Positions 53,565 to 61,923 of a DNA stretch of 64,000 bases are shown one piece after another; the first letter of the stretch is position 1, and each line of letters begins with the position of its first letter. Made by a program: the position numbers and the translations under genes. The stretch comes from Pedobacter sp. KBW06 (GTDB taxonomy: Bacteria; Bacteroidota; Bacteroidia; Sphingobacteriales; Sphingobacteriaceae): contig NZ_QAJL01000004.1 of assembly GCF_003852525.1 (NCBI RefSeq), positions 909,184 to 973,183 on the forward strand. The letters are read 5' to 3'. The notes under the pieces are model-generated. The model made no database searches and had not been told where the DNA came from. It saw only the letters and a list, made by a program, of their open reading frames with translations.

Positions 53565-54296
53565 TTAGAAAATAGTTTTGTGGAAAAGTCCGACGCTGCC
53601 AAATTGATACCTCAGTCCGACAGAGAAATAATTATAAACGTCAGGCTTGCTGTTTTTAAAAGTCCTCGAAGATTCATCATAACCATCCAGACCTTCTCCA
53701 ATAGTCAGGTTACTTTGGTAATTGAAATTTAAAATATAGCGGGTATACCCCGAGCGATCGGGAAAATAAAAGTTAATGCCCACATTCAGCGGGAAGAGTA
53801 AATTTGTGGATTTTTCTTTTCCCGGCCATATTTTTTTTGGCGCCGGAGGGTCTGTTACCGGAAGATCAGGATCAATGGGTTCTTCCCGGACCCTGTTCAC
53901 ATCGTTCATAATCACACCAAAGCCTGTTCCAACATAGAGTCCTTTTATGGCATCGGTAAATTCCCCTTTCCGATAGTCGATTAATGCGCCCAGCGCGAGT
54001 TTACCGTTGAATGTAAAAGCTTTGTAGGAATTGATAAACTCACGGTGGTAGGGATCGTTTTTCTTATCTCCTCCATTAATCTGACCCATTTGCCCTTCTA
54101 TTCCCGCGCTGATAAAGGGCGTAAAATAATAATCTGCAAGACCATAGCCTGCCATTCCAAAGGAATGTTTTCTCAAGTCGGCGAAAGATTGGGTGAGTCC
54201 AAAACCGCCTCCAATGCTTATTTTATAGAAGTTAGATTGAGCAGCGGCATTAATAAAGAATAGAAGTGACAGGCAGGCGGTGAAAATTGTTTTCAA
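53565..54296 (-). CDS. Outer-membrane beta-barrel protein
   Basis: A 243-residue protein with signal peptide ending in NAAAQS (about residue 20) and repeated aromatic, glycine-rich strand patterns (KISIGGGFGL, YGLADYYFTPFISAGIEGQMG). It ends in GLFHKTIF with a terminal Phe, all consistent with a small outer-membrane barrel (porin-type or OmpW-like fold). The start codon is TTG at 54296; no in-frame ATG keeps the signal peptide. It is divergent from pepT and the first gene of a unit with the M14 peptidase and rhomboid. The function is unknown. Confidence 0.8.
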   Translation of the reverse strand: MKTIFTACLSLLFFINAAAQSNFYKISIGGGFGLTQSFADLRKHSFGMAGYGLADYYFTPFISAGIEGQMGQINGGDKKNDPYHREFINSYKAFTFNGKLALGALIDYRKGEFTDAIKGLYVGTGFGVIMNDVNRVREEPIDPDLPVTDPPAPKKIWPGKEKSTNLLFPLNVGINFYFPDRSGYTRYILNFNYQSNLTIGEGLDGYDESSRTFKNSKPDVYNYFSVGLRYQFGSVGLFHKTIF

Positions 54297-54302
54297 ATTA
54301 TT

Positions 54303-54310
54303 TAGCTTTG
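54303..54310 (+). promoter_or_regulatory. -7 element of pepT promoter
   Basis: TAGCTTTG is a perfect TAnnTTTG match ending 14 bases before the ATG at 54325. It excludes the upstream in-frame ATG at 54280. Confidence 0.65.
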
Positions 54311-54324
54311 TTTTTTTTAAGACT

Positions 54325-55578
54325 ATGCTAAATTATCAAAATAAAAACAATTCCCTTCAAAACAGATTTGCAAAGTATGTGCAGATTGATACACAGTCAG
54401 ATCCAAGCTCTGAAACAACCCCTTCTACAGAGAAGCAAAAGAACCTGGGAAAAGTTCTTGTCGCGGAATTATTAGAAATGGGCGTTTCAGATGCCCATCT
54501 TGACGAATTTGGATATGTGTATGCCACTATTCCTTCCAATACAGAAAAAAATGTTCCTGTGATTTGCTTTTGCTCGCACATGGACACTTCTCCGGATTGT
54601 AGTGGAACAAACGTAAAACCGATCATTCATGCCAATTATCAGGGCGAGGACCTGGTGCTTCCTGATGATAACAGTATCGTTTTAAAAATGTCTGAACATC
54701 CTGATTTAAAGGATCAGATTGGAAACGACATCATCACCGCGAGTGGAACCACACTTCTTGGCGCAGATAATAAAGCCGGATTGGCAGAGATTATGGAAGC
54801 TGCTGCATTTTTGATGCAAAACCCGGGTTTCAAACACGGAACAATTAAAATATTATTTACCCCGGACGAAGAAATCGGCAGAGGAGTAGATAAAGCAGAC
54901 CTTAAAAAGCTGGGTGCTGATTTTGCTTATACGATTGATGGGGAAACTTTAGGCTCTATTGAAGACGAAACTTTTTCGGCAGATGGCGCAGTACTGACCA
55001 TAAACGGTGTGAGTACCCATCCTGGATTTGCAAAAGGAAAAATGGAAAGTGCAATTAAGATCTTGTCTGATGTGATCAGTGCTTTACCTTCAGATTGCCT
55101 TTCTCCTGAATCAACAGAGTTGAAGGAAGGTTTCATTCATCCGGTAACCATTTCTGGAAGTGTGGAACAGGCGCAGGCCCGTTTTATCCTGCGTGCTTTT
55201 GACGATGAACAGTTGGAAGCCAATGGCGAGCTGCTGGATGCTACGGTGAGAAACATCATTGAAGATTTTCCGAACTCTACTTACGAATTGAAGATTACAG
55301 AACAGTACCGCAACATGAAAAAGGTGCTTGACGAATATCCACAGGTGATTGAGTATGGTGTTGAAGCGATAAAGAGAGCTGGAATTACGCCAAAGAGACA
55401 AAGCATCCGCGGAGGGACAGATGGTTCACGCCTTTCCTTTATGGGCTTGCCTTGTCCTAATATCTTTGCCGGGGAACATGCTTTCCATGGTAAACAGGAA
55501 TGGGCTTCCGTTCAGGATATGGAAAAAGCGGTCGAAACGATTATTAATATCTCTGCCATCTGGGAAGAGAAAGCATAA
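54325..55578 (+). CDS. pepT: Peptidase T (tripeptide aminopeptidase, M20 family)
   Basis: Cytoplasmic zinc aminopeptidase that frees the N-terminal residue of tripeptides, 417 residues. Metal and catalytic residues are visible: HMDTSPD (about residue 80), LGADNKAGLAE (about 145), and the catalytic Glu pair in FTPDEEIGRGVD (about 177). YTIDGETLG is also present. C-terminal GGTDGSRLSFMGLPCPNIFAGEHAFH supplies the last zinc ligand. Start chosen at 54325 because the -7 element ends at 54310. A bidirectional terminator follows. Confidence 0.95.
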   Translation: MLNYQNKNNSLQNRFAKYVQIDTQSDPSSETTPSTEKQKNLGKVLVAELLEMGVSDAHLDEFGYVYATIPSNTEKNVPVICFCSHMDTSPDCSGTNVKPIIHANYQGEDLVLPDDNSIVLKMSEHPDLKDQIGNDIITASGTTLLGADNKAGLAEIMEAAAFLMQNPGFKHGTIKILFTPDEEIGRGVDKADLKKLGADFAYTIDGETLGSIEDETFSADGAVLTINGVSTHPGFAKGKMESAIKILSDVISALPSDCLSPESTELKEGFIHPVTISGSVEQAQARFILRAFDDEQLEANGELLDATVRNIIEDFPNSTYELKITEQYRNMKKVLDEYPQVIEYGVEAIKRAGITPKRQSIRGGTDGSRLSFMGLPCPNIFAGEHAFHGKQEWASVQDMEKAVETIINISAIWEEKA

Positions 55579-55596
55579 TTTATCAACAACTAAATG

Positions 55597-55627
55597 AAAA
55601 AGGCCTGGTAGAAAACCAGGCCTTTTT
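55597..55627. terminator. Bidirectional terminator between pepT and methyltransferase
   Basis: A perfect 13-bp stem AAAAAGGCCTGGT / ACCAGGCCTTTTT with loop AGAAA. It lies between two convergent genes and has T-runs in both directions. Confidence 0.92.
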
Positions 55628-55632
55628 ATATT

Positions 55633-56316
55633 TTAAAAGGTTAACCTTGCGAGGTACTGGTCCTGGTCATCTTCGAAAATGATCTCGGTTGTCCATCCGC
55701 TTTCTTTTGCGAGATCGGCCAAAGTTTTCTGATCTACATAAATCCATTTGAACCAGTTTCCTTTAATGCTTTTGTATTCATACCTGAAGCTCACTTCTCC
55801 AAAATATCCGTTGGAAGGAAAAGGGATTTCCTGGTATAGATAAGAAAGGTCTGAGCTGTCGAACACCAGTTGTCCGCCTGGATTGAGCATGCTTTTTACA
55901 TGTTTAAGGAAAGCTTTTAAGCCCGGGATGGAGCCTGTCAGGCCGATTCCGTTCATCATAAAAAGCAGGGTGTCATATTTTTGGTCCTTATATTTAAGGA
56001 TATCTCCTTCAATCGCCTGTTTCAGTCCACGTTGTTTCATGATCTGAACTGCAGGAGCAGAGATGTCCATTCCTGTAACGTTAAAGCCCCGCTGCTGAAG
56101 TATGAGTGCATGACTACCTACACCGGCACCTACATCCAGTACTTTGCCTTTGCAAAGATCCAGCGCTTTCAGCTCCAGTTCCGGCATTTCGGATTCATTT
56201 CTGAAATAAATGTCGACCGGCATTTCCTCCGGGTCATCGTAAGAATTATGCACCCACAGGGTTTCTGCGGGTGGTTTAGTATATTGATCTTTTAATGCTT
56301 CACCAAAAACGTCCAT
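55633..56316 (-). CDS. Class I SAM-dependent methyltransferase
   Basis: A 227-residue soluble enzyme. The SAM-binding loop VLDVGAGVGSHAL (about residues 55-67) is followed by a second motif, NVTGMDIS, and by GDILKYKDQKYDTLLFMMNGIGL. The substrate is unknown; it could be a small molecule or a protein. The gene is monocistronic: a -7 element lies directly at the start codon and a terminator is shared with pepT. Confidence 0.9.
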   Translation of the reverse strand: MDVFGEALKDQYTKPPAETLWVHNSYDDPEEMPVDIYFRNESEMPELELKALDLCKGKVLDVGAGVGSHALILQQRGFNVTGMDISAPAVQIMKQRGLKQAIEGDILKYKDQKYDTLLFMMNGIGLTGSIPGLKAFLKHVKSMLNPGGQLVFDSSDLSYLYQEIPFPSNGYFGEVSFRYEYKSIKGNWFKWIYVDQKTLADLAKESGWTTEIIFEDDQDQYLARLTF

Positions 56317-56320
56317 CGGG

Positions 56321-56328
56321 CAAAGATA
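56321..56328 (-). promoter_or_regulatory. -7 element, probable leaderless promoter
   Basis: TATCTTTG on the minus strand, perfect TAnnTTTG, with only CCCG between it and the ATG at 56316. Transcription would begin at the start codon. The geometry is the same as at 41361. Confidence 0.65.
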
Positions 56329-56344
56329 AAAAAACCTTTAATGG

Positions 56345-57742
56345 TTAGAGTTCAAATTCCTGATGATATTCCGGAATAGCTACTTTATGGAAGCCTTTTT
56401 CGGCAAGATGTCCTGCAAATATCTGCTGTACCTTGTATTCTCCATGCACAAGGAAAATGCGCTTTACCTGGTTTGGATCTTGTCCGGAAAGAAACTGGAG
56501 TAGATCTTCATAATCACCATGTGCACTCATTGACCTGATCGAACGGACATCGGCAACAACTTCATATTCCTGTCCAAAAAGCCATACTTTAGGCTGTCCT
56601 GCAAGTAACCTGCCGGCCAAAGACCTGGGCTCTGCATAACCAACCATTAAAATGGTATTTTTCTGATCGCTGATGTTGTTGCGGATGTGGTGTTTTACCC
56701 TGCCTCCTTCTGCCATTCCTGAAGAGGAAATGATGACACATGGGCGGGGGTCGCTATTTAAAGCTTTAGATTCTTCTACGCTTTCAATAAACTTTAGACC
56801 TTTAAAACCAAAGATGTCCTTATCCACTTTCATCACCTCTTTTACGCCGTTATTATAGACTTCAGGATGATTCCTTAACACCTCTGTTGCCTGGAGCGAT
56901 AGCGGGCTGTCTACATAATACTGTACATCAGGCAGTATGTTTTTCAGTTCCATCGCGTTCAGTGCATAAAGCAATTCCTGCGTACGGCCCACGCTAAAAG
57001 CAGGGATGATGACTTTTCCTTTTTTCAGGATGCAGGTTTGATGAATGATCTCATTCAGGGTCTTTTCAATGGGCTCCAGGTCCTGATGAAGGGAATCTCC
57101 ATAGGTGGATTCCATAACGACATAATCTGCCTGGGGAAAGGACTGAGGACTTTTTAACAATAAGTCTCCATACCTTCCCACATCTCCGCTAAAGGTCAGG
57201 TTGGTGGTTTTTCCTTCTTCGCTGATCTTTAAATGAACAGCCGCACTGCCGACGATATGGCCTGCGTCAGTCAGGTTTAAGGTCACATTGGCATCTATCT
57301 GAAAGTCCTCGTTATAATTGACTACTTTAAACTGACTGAGTGTTTGGATCACATCCTTTTCGGTATAGAGAGGGAATTCCGGGCTTTCATCCTGTCGCTT
57401 TTTTCTATTCGCATATTCTGCATCCTGAGTTTGAATCTTCGCAGAATCCATCATCAGGATTCTTGCCAGATCCATGGTAGCCGGTGTGCAATAGATGTTT
57501 CCTTTAAAACCTTCAGCTACCAATCTGGGTAGTAAGCCACAATGATCGATGTGTGCATGGGACAGGACGAGGTAACTGACCAGGGAAGGATCGAATCCAA
57601 ACGATTCGTTGAGGTCATCAGTCAGGTCGCCCATTCCCTGAAATAGTCCGCAGTCTAATAAGACTTGAGTATTATTTTTTAACGTGATCAGGTGTTTACT
57701 ACCTGTAACGGCCCGTGCCGCCCCATGAAATGCGATCTTCAT
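56345..57742 (-). CDS. MBL-fold, beta-CASP RNA-processing exonuclease-like protein
   Basis: A 465-residue protein of the CPSF/RNA-specific metallo-beta-lactamase type. The metal site LSHAHIDHCG (about residues 59-68) is complete, with further ligands in DAGHIVGSAA and SGDVG. The beta-CASP domain includes IIPAFSVGRTQELL. The C-terminal RMMBL block has SMSAHGDYEDLLQFL and FLVHGE. Such proteins cleave RNA endo- or exonucleolytically. It is followed on the same strand by the methyltransferase gene, which has its own promoter, and preceded by a small YtxH-like gene. Confidence 0.93.
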   Translation of the reverse strand: MKIAFHGAARAVTGSKHLITLKNNTQVLLDCGLFQGMGDLTDDLNESFGFDPSLVSYLVLSHAHIDHCGLLPRLVAEGFKGNIYCTPATMDLARILMMDSAKIQTQDAEYANRKKRQDESPEFPLYTEKDVIQTLSQFKVVNYNEDFQIDANVTLNLTDAGHIVGSAAVHLKISEEGKTTNLTFSGDVGRYGDLLLKSPQSFPQADYVVMESTYGDSLHQDLEPIEKTLNEIIHQTCILKKGKVIIPAFSVGRTQELLYALNAMELKNILPDVQYYVDSPLSLQATEVLRNHPEVYNNGVKEVMKVDKDIFGFKGLKFIESVEESKALNSDPRPCVIISSSGMAEGGRVKHHIRNNISDQKNTILMVGYAEPRSLAGRLLAGQPKVWLFGQEYEVVADVRSIRSMSAHGDYEDLLQFLSGQDPNQVKRIFLVHGEYKVQQIFAGHLAEKGFHKVAIPEYHQEFEL

Positions 57743-57750
57743 TAATTCTC

Positions 57751-57957
57751 TTAGGCTCTAACTTTAGCAATGGTATCTTTAACATGACCTGCAGCATCTA
57801 CCAGCTTTTCTTTGGAAGAATCTAATAAATCGCAAAACCAGTCTGATACTTTATCTTTCATTTCTCCATCTTTATCAGATGCTAAAATTAATGCGATGGC
57901 AGCTCCCAGGGCAGCTCCTGCCAATAAACCTGCAATGATTTTGGTTTCCTTTTTCAT
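57751..57957 (-). CDS. YtxH-like small membrane protein
   Basis: A 68-residue protein with one Ala- and Gly-rich transmembrane helix (about 8-26, LLAGAALGAAIALILA). A charged helical tail with Lys and Asp follows, the pattern of YtxH-domain proteins. Their role is poorly known, with links to stress. It lies 8 bp upstream of the MBL gene on the same strand and is probably co-transcribed with it. Confidence 0.82.
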   Translation of the reverse strand: MKKETKIIAGLLAGAALGAAIALILASDKDGEMKDKVSDWFCDLLDSSKEKLVDAAGHVKDTIAKVRA

Positions 57958-58112
57958 ATTGATGTGTTTTTTGGGTTGAATGATAGATCAGGAACAATAT
58001 ACTCCCGATCTTTTCATATAATTCTTTTTTTTTATCAATTAGTTAACAAAGACGATGCCGAATAGTTTGTGGTTCTCCGTAAATTGCAGGGAGATGTTGT
58101 AATTTAGGTAAA

Positions 58113-58472
58113 ATGTTCAGGATCCTTTCTTATGCCAATATTTTACTGGCCATCGCTTACCTGCTGATGTTTCTTTTAAATGGAAGCAATGTGGTGATCT
58201 TTGGGCTTTTGGTCGTCGTGATTTTCAACGTTCTTGTGGTTAAAAATATACAGGAGGGCCGGGAAAAGCCGGGACTGATCCATTATGCGCTGGGTCTGGG
58301 CTGTCTGGGTTTTGCCGCATTTCTTTTGGTCGGACTGATTCATATTGTCCGTTCTTCCATAGCTTATCATTACTTCTCCAATACGCTGACCTATATCCTG
58401 CTGACAATCGCATTTATACTCAGTATCATCATTCACTTTGTGTTCCTGTGTCTTTATCGGAAGAGAGCATAA
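58113..58472 (+). CDS. Small four-helix membrane protein, unknown
   Basis: A 119-residue protein made almost entirely of four hydrophobic helices (about 5-22, 25-44, 58-80 and 92-114) with a short Arg/Lys tail. I cannot assign a family. No neighbour on the same strand is close. Composition and hydrophobic pattern make it a likely real gene. Confidence 0.65.
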   Translation: MFRILSYANILLAIAYLLMFLLNGSNVVIFGLLVVVIFNVLVVKNIQEGREKPGLIHYALGLGCLGFAAFLLVGLIHIVRSSIAYHYFSNTLTYILLTIAFILSIIIHFVFLCLYRKRA

Positions 58473-58960
58473 CTTTTTTGTCATTTTCCATGAGCTGATC
58501 TGCATGGTAGTTTGAACCGGGTGTCAGTTAGGGTCGTTCTGTATGCGGATCCGGAATGCCTGATTCTCCGATCTTAAAACGATTCCCGGAATTGCTGTGC
58601 TGATGAGTACTGTGAATTTTTCATTTAGGCTGGAGATGGGCTCGGAACAGGCTCGGAACAAGGTCCGATAAAGGCGGTATGAGGGAGGAATAGAACAGGA
58701 ACCAAACCCGGAATTTGTCCCTGTTCTATCCGGGATTTATCCGAAGCAGTTCCGGCTTTGCTCCAGTCTTGATTTATAGCATGGTTTTTTCGGACCGGGC
58801 AGGATGAAAAAAATAGAGAAAGAGGAGGTTTCTGTATCATTTGCCCATTGGCGGATGTCGTTTGCTCTGGATTTAACCTGCGATAAAGGGGGGATTCTCT
58901 GTGGCCTGAATTCGGCTTGTATTTTATGCTTATGTTAAATAAACAAATAATATCACGTCA
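58473..58960. other. Intergenic region with repeat structure before rplM
   Basis: About 580 bases without a credible gene, up to the rplM promoter. It contains two tandem GGCTCGGAACA copies (58639-58660) and an inverted repeat ATAGAACAGG / CCTGTTCTAT (58690-58729). No T-run follows, so it is not an ordinary terminator. Confidence 0.55.
58639..58729. repeat. Tandem and inverted repeat cluster
   Basis: Two adjacent 11-bp copies of GGCTCGGAACA (58639-58649 and 58650-58660), followed by a partial third unit AGGTCCGATA. Then comes a 10-bp inverted repeat with a 20-base loop (58690-58699 and 58720-58729). This may be a member of an intergenic repeat family. Confidence 0.55.
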
Positions 58961-58964
58961 ACTG

Positions 58965-58995
58965 TTTGAGATTTAAATATTTCTGTCTATCTTTG
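58965..58995 (+). promoter_or_regulatory. Housekeeping promoter of ribosomal protein operon
   Basis: TTTG (58965-58968), exactly 19 bases, then TATCTTTG (58988-58995): the full Bacteroidota consensus. It drives rplM with a leader of about 50 nt. Confidence 0.85.
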
Positions 58996-59051
58996 CAGTC
59001 CCTAAATTTAAGGGTGAATAAATAATTGTTTAACAAATTAAATACAAGCAA

Positions 59052-59495
59052 GTGAATACGTTAAGTTACAAAACTGTCTCTGCCAATGCAAAAACTGTTA
59101 ACAAACAGTGGGTTGTTGTTGATGCACAAGGCGAGATTTTGGGGCGCTTGTCATCGAAGATCGCTATGATCATCCGTGGTAAAAACAAGCCTGAGTATAC
59201 CCCACACGTAGACTGCGGTGATAACGTTATCGTTATTAATGCAGACAAGGTTAAATTGACAGGAAATAAATTCAGCGATAAACGCTATATTTCTTACACT
59301 GGTTACCCAGGTGGTCAGCGTTTCATTTCTCCTAAAGAGTTAATGGCGAAACATCCTAAGCGTGTTATCGAGAAAGCGGTGCGTGGTATGTTACCTAAAA
59401 CTAAACTTGGTGCAAAATTATACACCAACTTATATGTTTATGCAGGTACAGAACATCCTCATGCAGCACAATCACCAACAACCATTACACTTTAA
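59052..59495 (+). CDS. rplM: Ribosomal protein L13 (50S)
   Basis: A 147-residue protein of the large ribosomal subunit that binds 23S rRNA early in assembly. It is recognised from VVDAQGEILGRLSSKIA near the N-terminus, and the L13 block YTGYPGGQRFISPKELM with the following RVIEKAVRGMLPK. The start codon is GTG. The operon order rplM, rpsI, rpsB, tsf is conserved in Bacteroidota, and rpsI starts 16 bp downstream. Codon choice is strongly biased, as expected for a highly expressed gene. Confidence 0.97.
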   Translation: MNTLSYKTVSANAKTVNKQWVVVDAQGEILGRLSSKIAMIIRGKNKPEYTPHVDCGDNVIVINADKVKLTGNKFSDKRYISYTGYPGGQRFISPKELMAKHPKRVIEKAVRGMLPKTKLGAKLYTNLYVYAGTEHPHAAQSPTTITL

Positions 59496-59511
59496 TTAAA
59501 GGAAGAAAGAA

Positions 59512-59898
59512 ATGTCAGTTACTAACACTTCAGGAAGAAGAAAAACTGCTGTTGCACGCATCTATTTAAAAGAAGGCAACGGCACAATTACCGTAAACGG
59601 TAAAGACCATAAAGTATATTTCCCAACATTGCCTTTACAATACATTGTAAACCAGTCATTCGAAGTTTCTGAATTGACAGGTCAGTATGATGTAAACGTA
59701 AATGTAGCTGGTGGTGGTATCAAAGGTCAGGCAGAAGCAGTTCGTTTAGCTATCGCTAAAGCTATTGTGGAATTGGATGCTGAGAAAAAACCAGCATTAC
59801 GCGCTAAAGGGTTAATGACCCGTGATATGCGTATGGTTGAACGTAAGAAACCAGGACGTAAGAAAGCACGTAAGAAATTCCAATTCAGTAAACGTTAA
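59512..59898 (+). CDS. rpsI: Ribosomal protein S9 (30S)
   Basis: A 128-residue small-subunit protein. It is recognised by the N-terminal TSGRRKTAVARIYLKEGNG and the C-terminal basic tail ending in KKFQFSKR, which reaches the P site of the ribosome. It is 128 residues, the usual length. A weak purine-rich site AAGGAAG precedes the start. It is the second gene of the rplM operon. Confidence 0.97.
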   Translation: MSVTNTSGRRKTAVARIYLKEGNGTITVNGKDHKVYFPTLPLQYIVNQSFEVSELTGQYDVNVNVAGGGIKGQAEAVRLAIAKAIVELDAEKKPALRAKGLMTRDMRMVERKKPGRKKARKKFQFSKR

Positions 59899-59917
59899 TC
59901 TTAAGGAGACAAACACA

Positions 59918-60742
59918 ATGGCAAGAACTACATATCAAGACTTATTGGATGCAGGTGTACACTTCGGTCACCTTACCCGTAAATGGAACCCAAAAATGGC
60001 GCCTTACATTTTCATGGAGCGCAATGGAATCCACATTATAGATTTAAATAAAACTTTAACTAAAACTGAAGAAGCTGCTTCAGCAATCAAACAGATCGTT
60101 AAATCCGGTCGTAAGATTCTTTTCGTAGCGACTAAGAAACAAGCTAAAGAAATCGTTGCTGATCAAGCAAAAAAAGTAAACATGCCTTTCGTAACTGAGC
60201 GTTGGTTAGGTGGTATGTTAACAAACTTTGCTACTGTTCGCAAGTCGATCAAAAAGATGTCTAACATCGATAAGATGACTAAAGATGGTACTTATTCGAT
60301 CCTTTCTAAGAAAGAGCGTTTAATGATCCAACGTGAGCGTATTAAATTGGAAAGCTTACTAGGTGGTATCGCGGATCTAAACCGTTTACCAGCTGCTATC
60401 TTTTTAATTGACGTTAAAAAAGAGCACATCGCTGTTAGCGAAGCGTTGAAATTAAACATTCCAACATTTGCAATGGTTGATACTAACTCTGATCCTTCTA
60501 ACATCGATTTCCCAATTCCTGCGAATGATGATGCTACTAAATCTATCTCTTTAATCACTGATGTTATCATCAAAGCGATCGAAGAAGGTTTAGATGAGCG
60601 CAAACGTGAGAAAGACGAAGAAACTGAAAAAGAAGCTGTAGCTGCTAAAGCTGCTGCTGATGCTCCTGAAGCTGCTGCTCCTGGTGCAAGAAGAAAAAAA
60701 GTAAATGCTGATACTGAAGAAGGTACTAGCGAAGAAGCTTAA
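59918..60742 (+). CDS. rpsB: Ribosomal protein S2 (30S)
   Basis: A 274-residue small-subunit protein. The N-terminal DLLDAGVHFGHLTRKWNPKMAPYIF and the block WLGGMLTNF are diagnostic. The Ala- and Glu-rich C-terminal tail of about 45 residues is longer than in E. coli. I use the ATG at 59918. It is preceded by AAGGAGA, a real Shine-Dalgarno-like site at 9 bases, which is uncommon in this phylum. An upstream in-frame ATG at 59822 lies inside rpsI and is not used. Confidence 0.97.
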   Translation: MARTTYQDLLDAGVHFGHLTRKWNPKMAPYIFMERNGIHIIDLNKTLTKTEEAASAIKQIVKSGRKILFVATKKQAKEIVADQAKKVNMPFVTERWLGGMLTNFATVRKSIKKMSNIDKMTKDGTYSILSKKERLMIQRERIKLESLLGGIADLNRLPAAIFLIDVKKEHIAVSEALKLNIPTFAMVDTNSDPSNIDFPIPANDDATKSISLITDVIIKAIEEGLDERKREKDEETEKEAVAAKAAADAPEAAAPGARRKKVNADTEEGTSEEA

Positions 60743-60753
60743 ATAATTTAATG

Positions 60754-60808
60754 TGGGTTGTATGTTGTGCGTTGCAGGTTTTCCTAACAACAAACACTAT
60801 ACAACCCA
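60754..60808 (+). terminator. Hairpin between rpsB and tsf
   Basis: TGGGTTGTAT pairs perfectly with ATACAACCCA, with a long internal loop that has partial pairing, followed by an AT-rich TAATTTTTTAAT stretch. This may be a weak terminator or attenuator that lowers tsf relative to rpsB. No promoter is evident before tsf. Confidence 0.5.
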
Positions 60809-60842
60809 TAATTTTTTAATAAAAACTTAAAAAAGAAATAAG

Positions 60843-61682
60843 ATGTCTACAGTACAAATTTCTGCAGCAGATGTAAACAAATTACGCCAGCAAACCGGTT
60901 CAGGTATGATGGATTGCAAAAAAGCACTAATCGAAACTAACGGTGATTTTGAAGCAGCGGTTGATTACTTACGTAAAAAAGGTGCTAAAGTAGCAGCTTC
61001 ACGTCAGGACCGTGATTCTAACGAAGGTGTTGTTATCGCTAAAGCTACAGCAGACGGTAAACGTGGTGTTGTTGTTGAATTAAACTGCGAAACTGACTTC
61101 GTTGCTAAAAATGCTGATTTCGTAGCTTTAGCTAACAAATTCACTGATCTTGCTATCGATAAAAACCCTGCTTCATTAGAAGAGCTTTTATCTTTAGAAA
61201 TTGATGGTCAGAAAGTTTCTGATATCATCATCGAAAACACTGGTAAAATCGGTGAAAAAATCGGTATCTCTAAATTCGAAACTGTTTCAGGTGAAAAAGT
61301 TGTTCCTTACATCCACGGTAACTACCGTTTAGGTGTATTGGTTGCTTTAAACCAGGATGTTGCAGGTGTTGATGAAGCTGGTAAAGATGTAGCTATGCAA
61401 ATCGCTGCAATGAACCCGGTAGCTTTAGATAAAGCTGACGTTGATTCAACTACTATCGAGCGTGAAACTGAAATCGCTAAAGAACAAATCCGCGCTGAAG
61501 GTAAACCTGAAGAAATGGTAGAAAAAATTGCTGCTGGTAAATTGAATAAATTCTACAAAGACAGTACTTTATTAAACCAGGAATTCGTTAAAGATTCTTC
61601 TAAAGACGTTCGTAAATTCTTAAATGATACCGCTAACGGTTTAACTGTTACTGCGTTCAAACGTATTCAATTAGGAGCGTAA
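60843..61682 (+). CDS. tsf: Elongation factor Ts
   Basis: A 279-residue nucleotide exchange factor for EF-Tu. The N-terminal UBA-like domain shows VNKLRQQTGSGMMDCKKAL (residues 11-29). The core includes VVVELNCETDFVAKN (about residues 76-90), the conserved TDFV motif that contacts EF-Tu, and a second repeat with HGNYRLGVLVALN. Normal length for the family. It follows rpsB by 100 bp and ends with a terminator. Confidence 0.97.
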   Translation: MSTVQISAADVNKLRQQTGSGMMDCKKALIETNGDFEAAVDYLRKKGAKVAASRQDRDSNEGVVIAKATADGKRGVVVELNCETDFVAKNADFVALANKFTDLAIDKNPASLEELLSLEIDGQKVSDIIIENTGKIGEKIGISKFETVSGEKVVPYIHGNYRLGVLVALNQDVAGVDEAGKDVAMQIAAMNPVALDKADVDSTTIERETEIAKEQIRAEGKPEEMVEKIAAGKLNKFYKDSTLLNQEFVKDSSKDVRKFLNDTANGLTVTAFKRIQLGA

Positions 61683-61698
61683 TCCTTCTTTAGTAGAT

Positions 61699-61735
61699 AA
61701 AAAATAGGGTGTCCAAAAGGCACCCTATTTTTTTT
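61699..61735 (+). terminator. Terminator after tsf
   Basis: A stem of AAAAAATAGGGTG with CACCCTATTTTTTT around a loop with an inner CC/GG pair and a one-base bulge, ending in at least eight T. It ends the ribosomal operon. Confidence 0.9.
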
Positions 61736-61923
61736 ATGCCTGATTTTTGAACTTGCCGGCTTTCTTAACCCGGTTTGGTTTAGGGTATAATCCGGGGCCT
61801 GGAATTATTGGATGATTTTTGATCGGGGACGTTTGATCCTTCCTTGCCTGTCTCTCTGATAAAACTGCCGGTTAAAAAGCTGAGGGCGTATTGGGTAATC
61901 CGGAACGCTGAATGCTCATTTGA

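Noticed and set aside
58625..58840. 71-codon minus-strand frame in the intergenic repeat region
   Set aside because: Composition follows the tandem and inverted repeats, with no start signal or domain.
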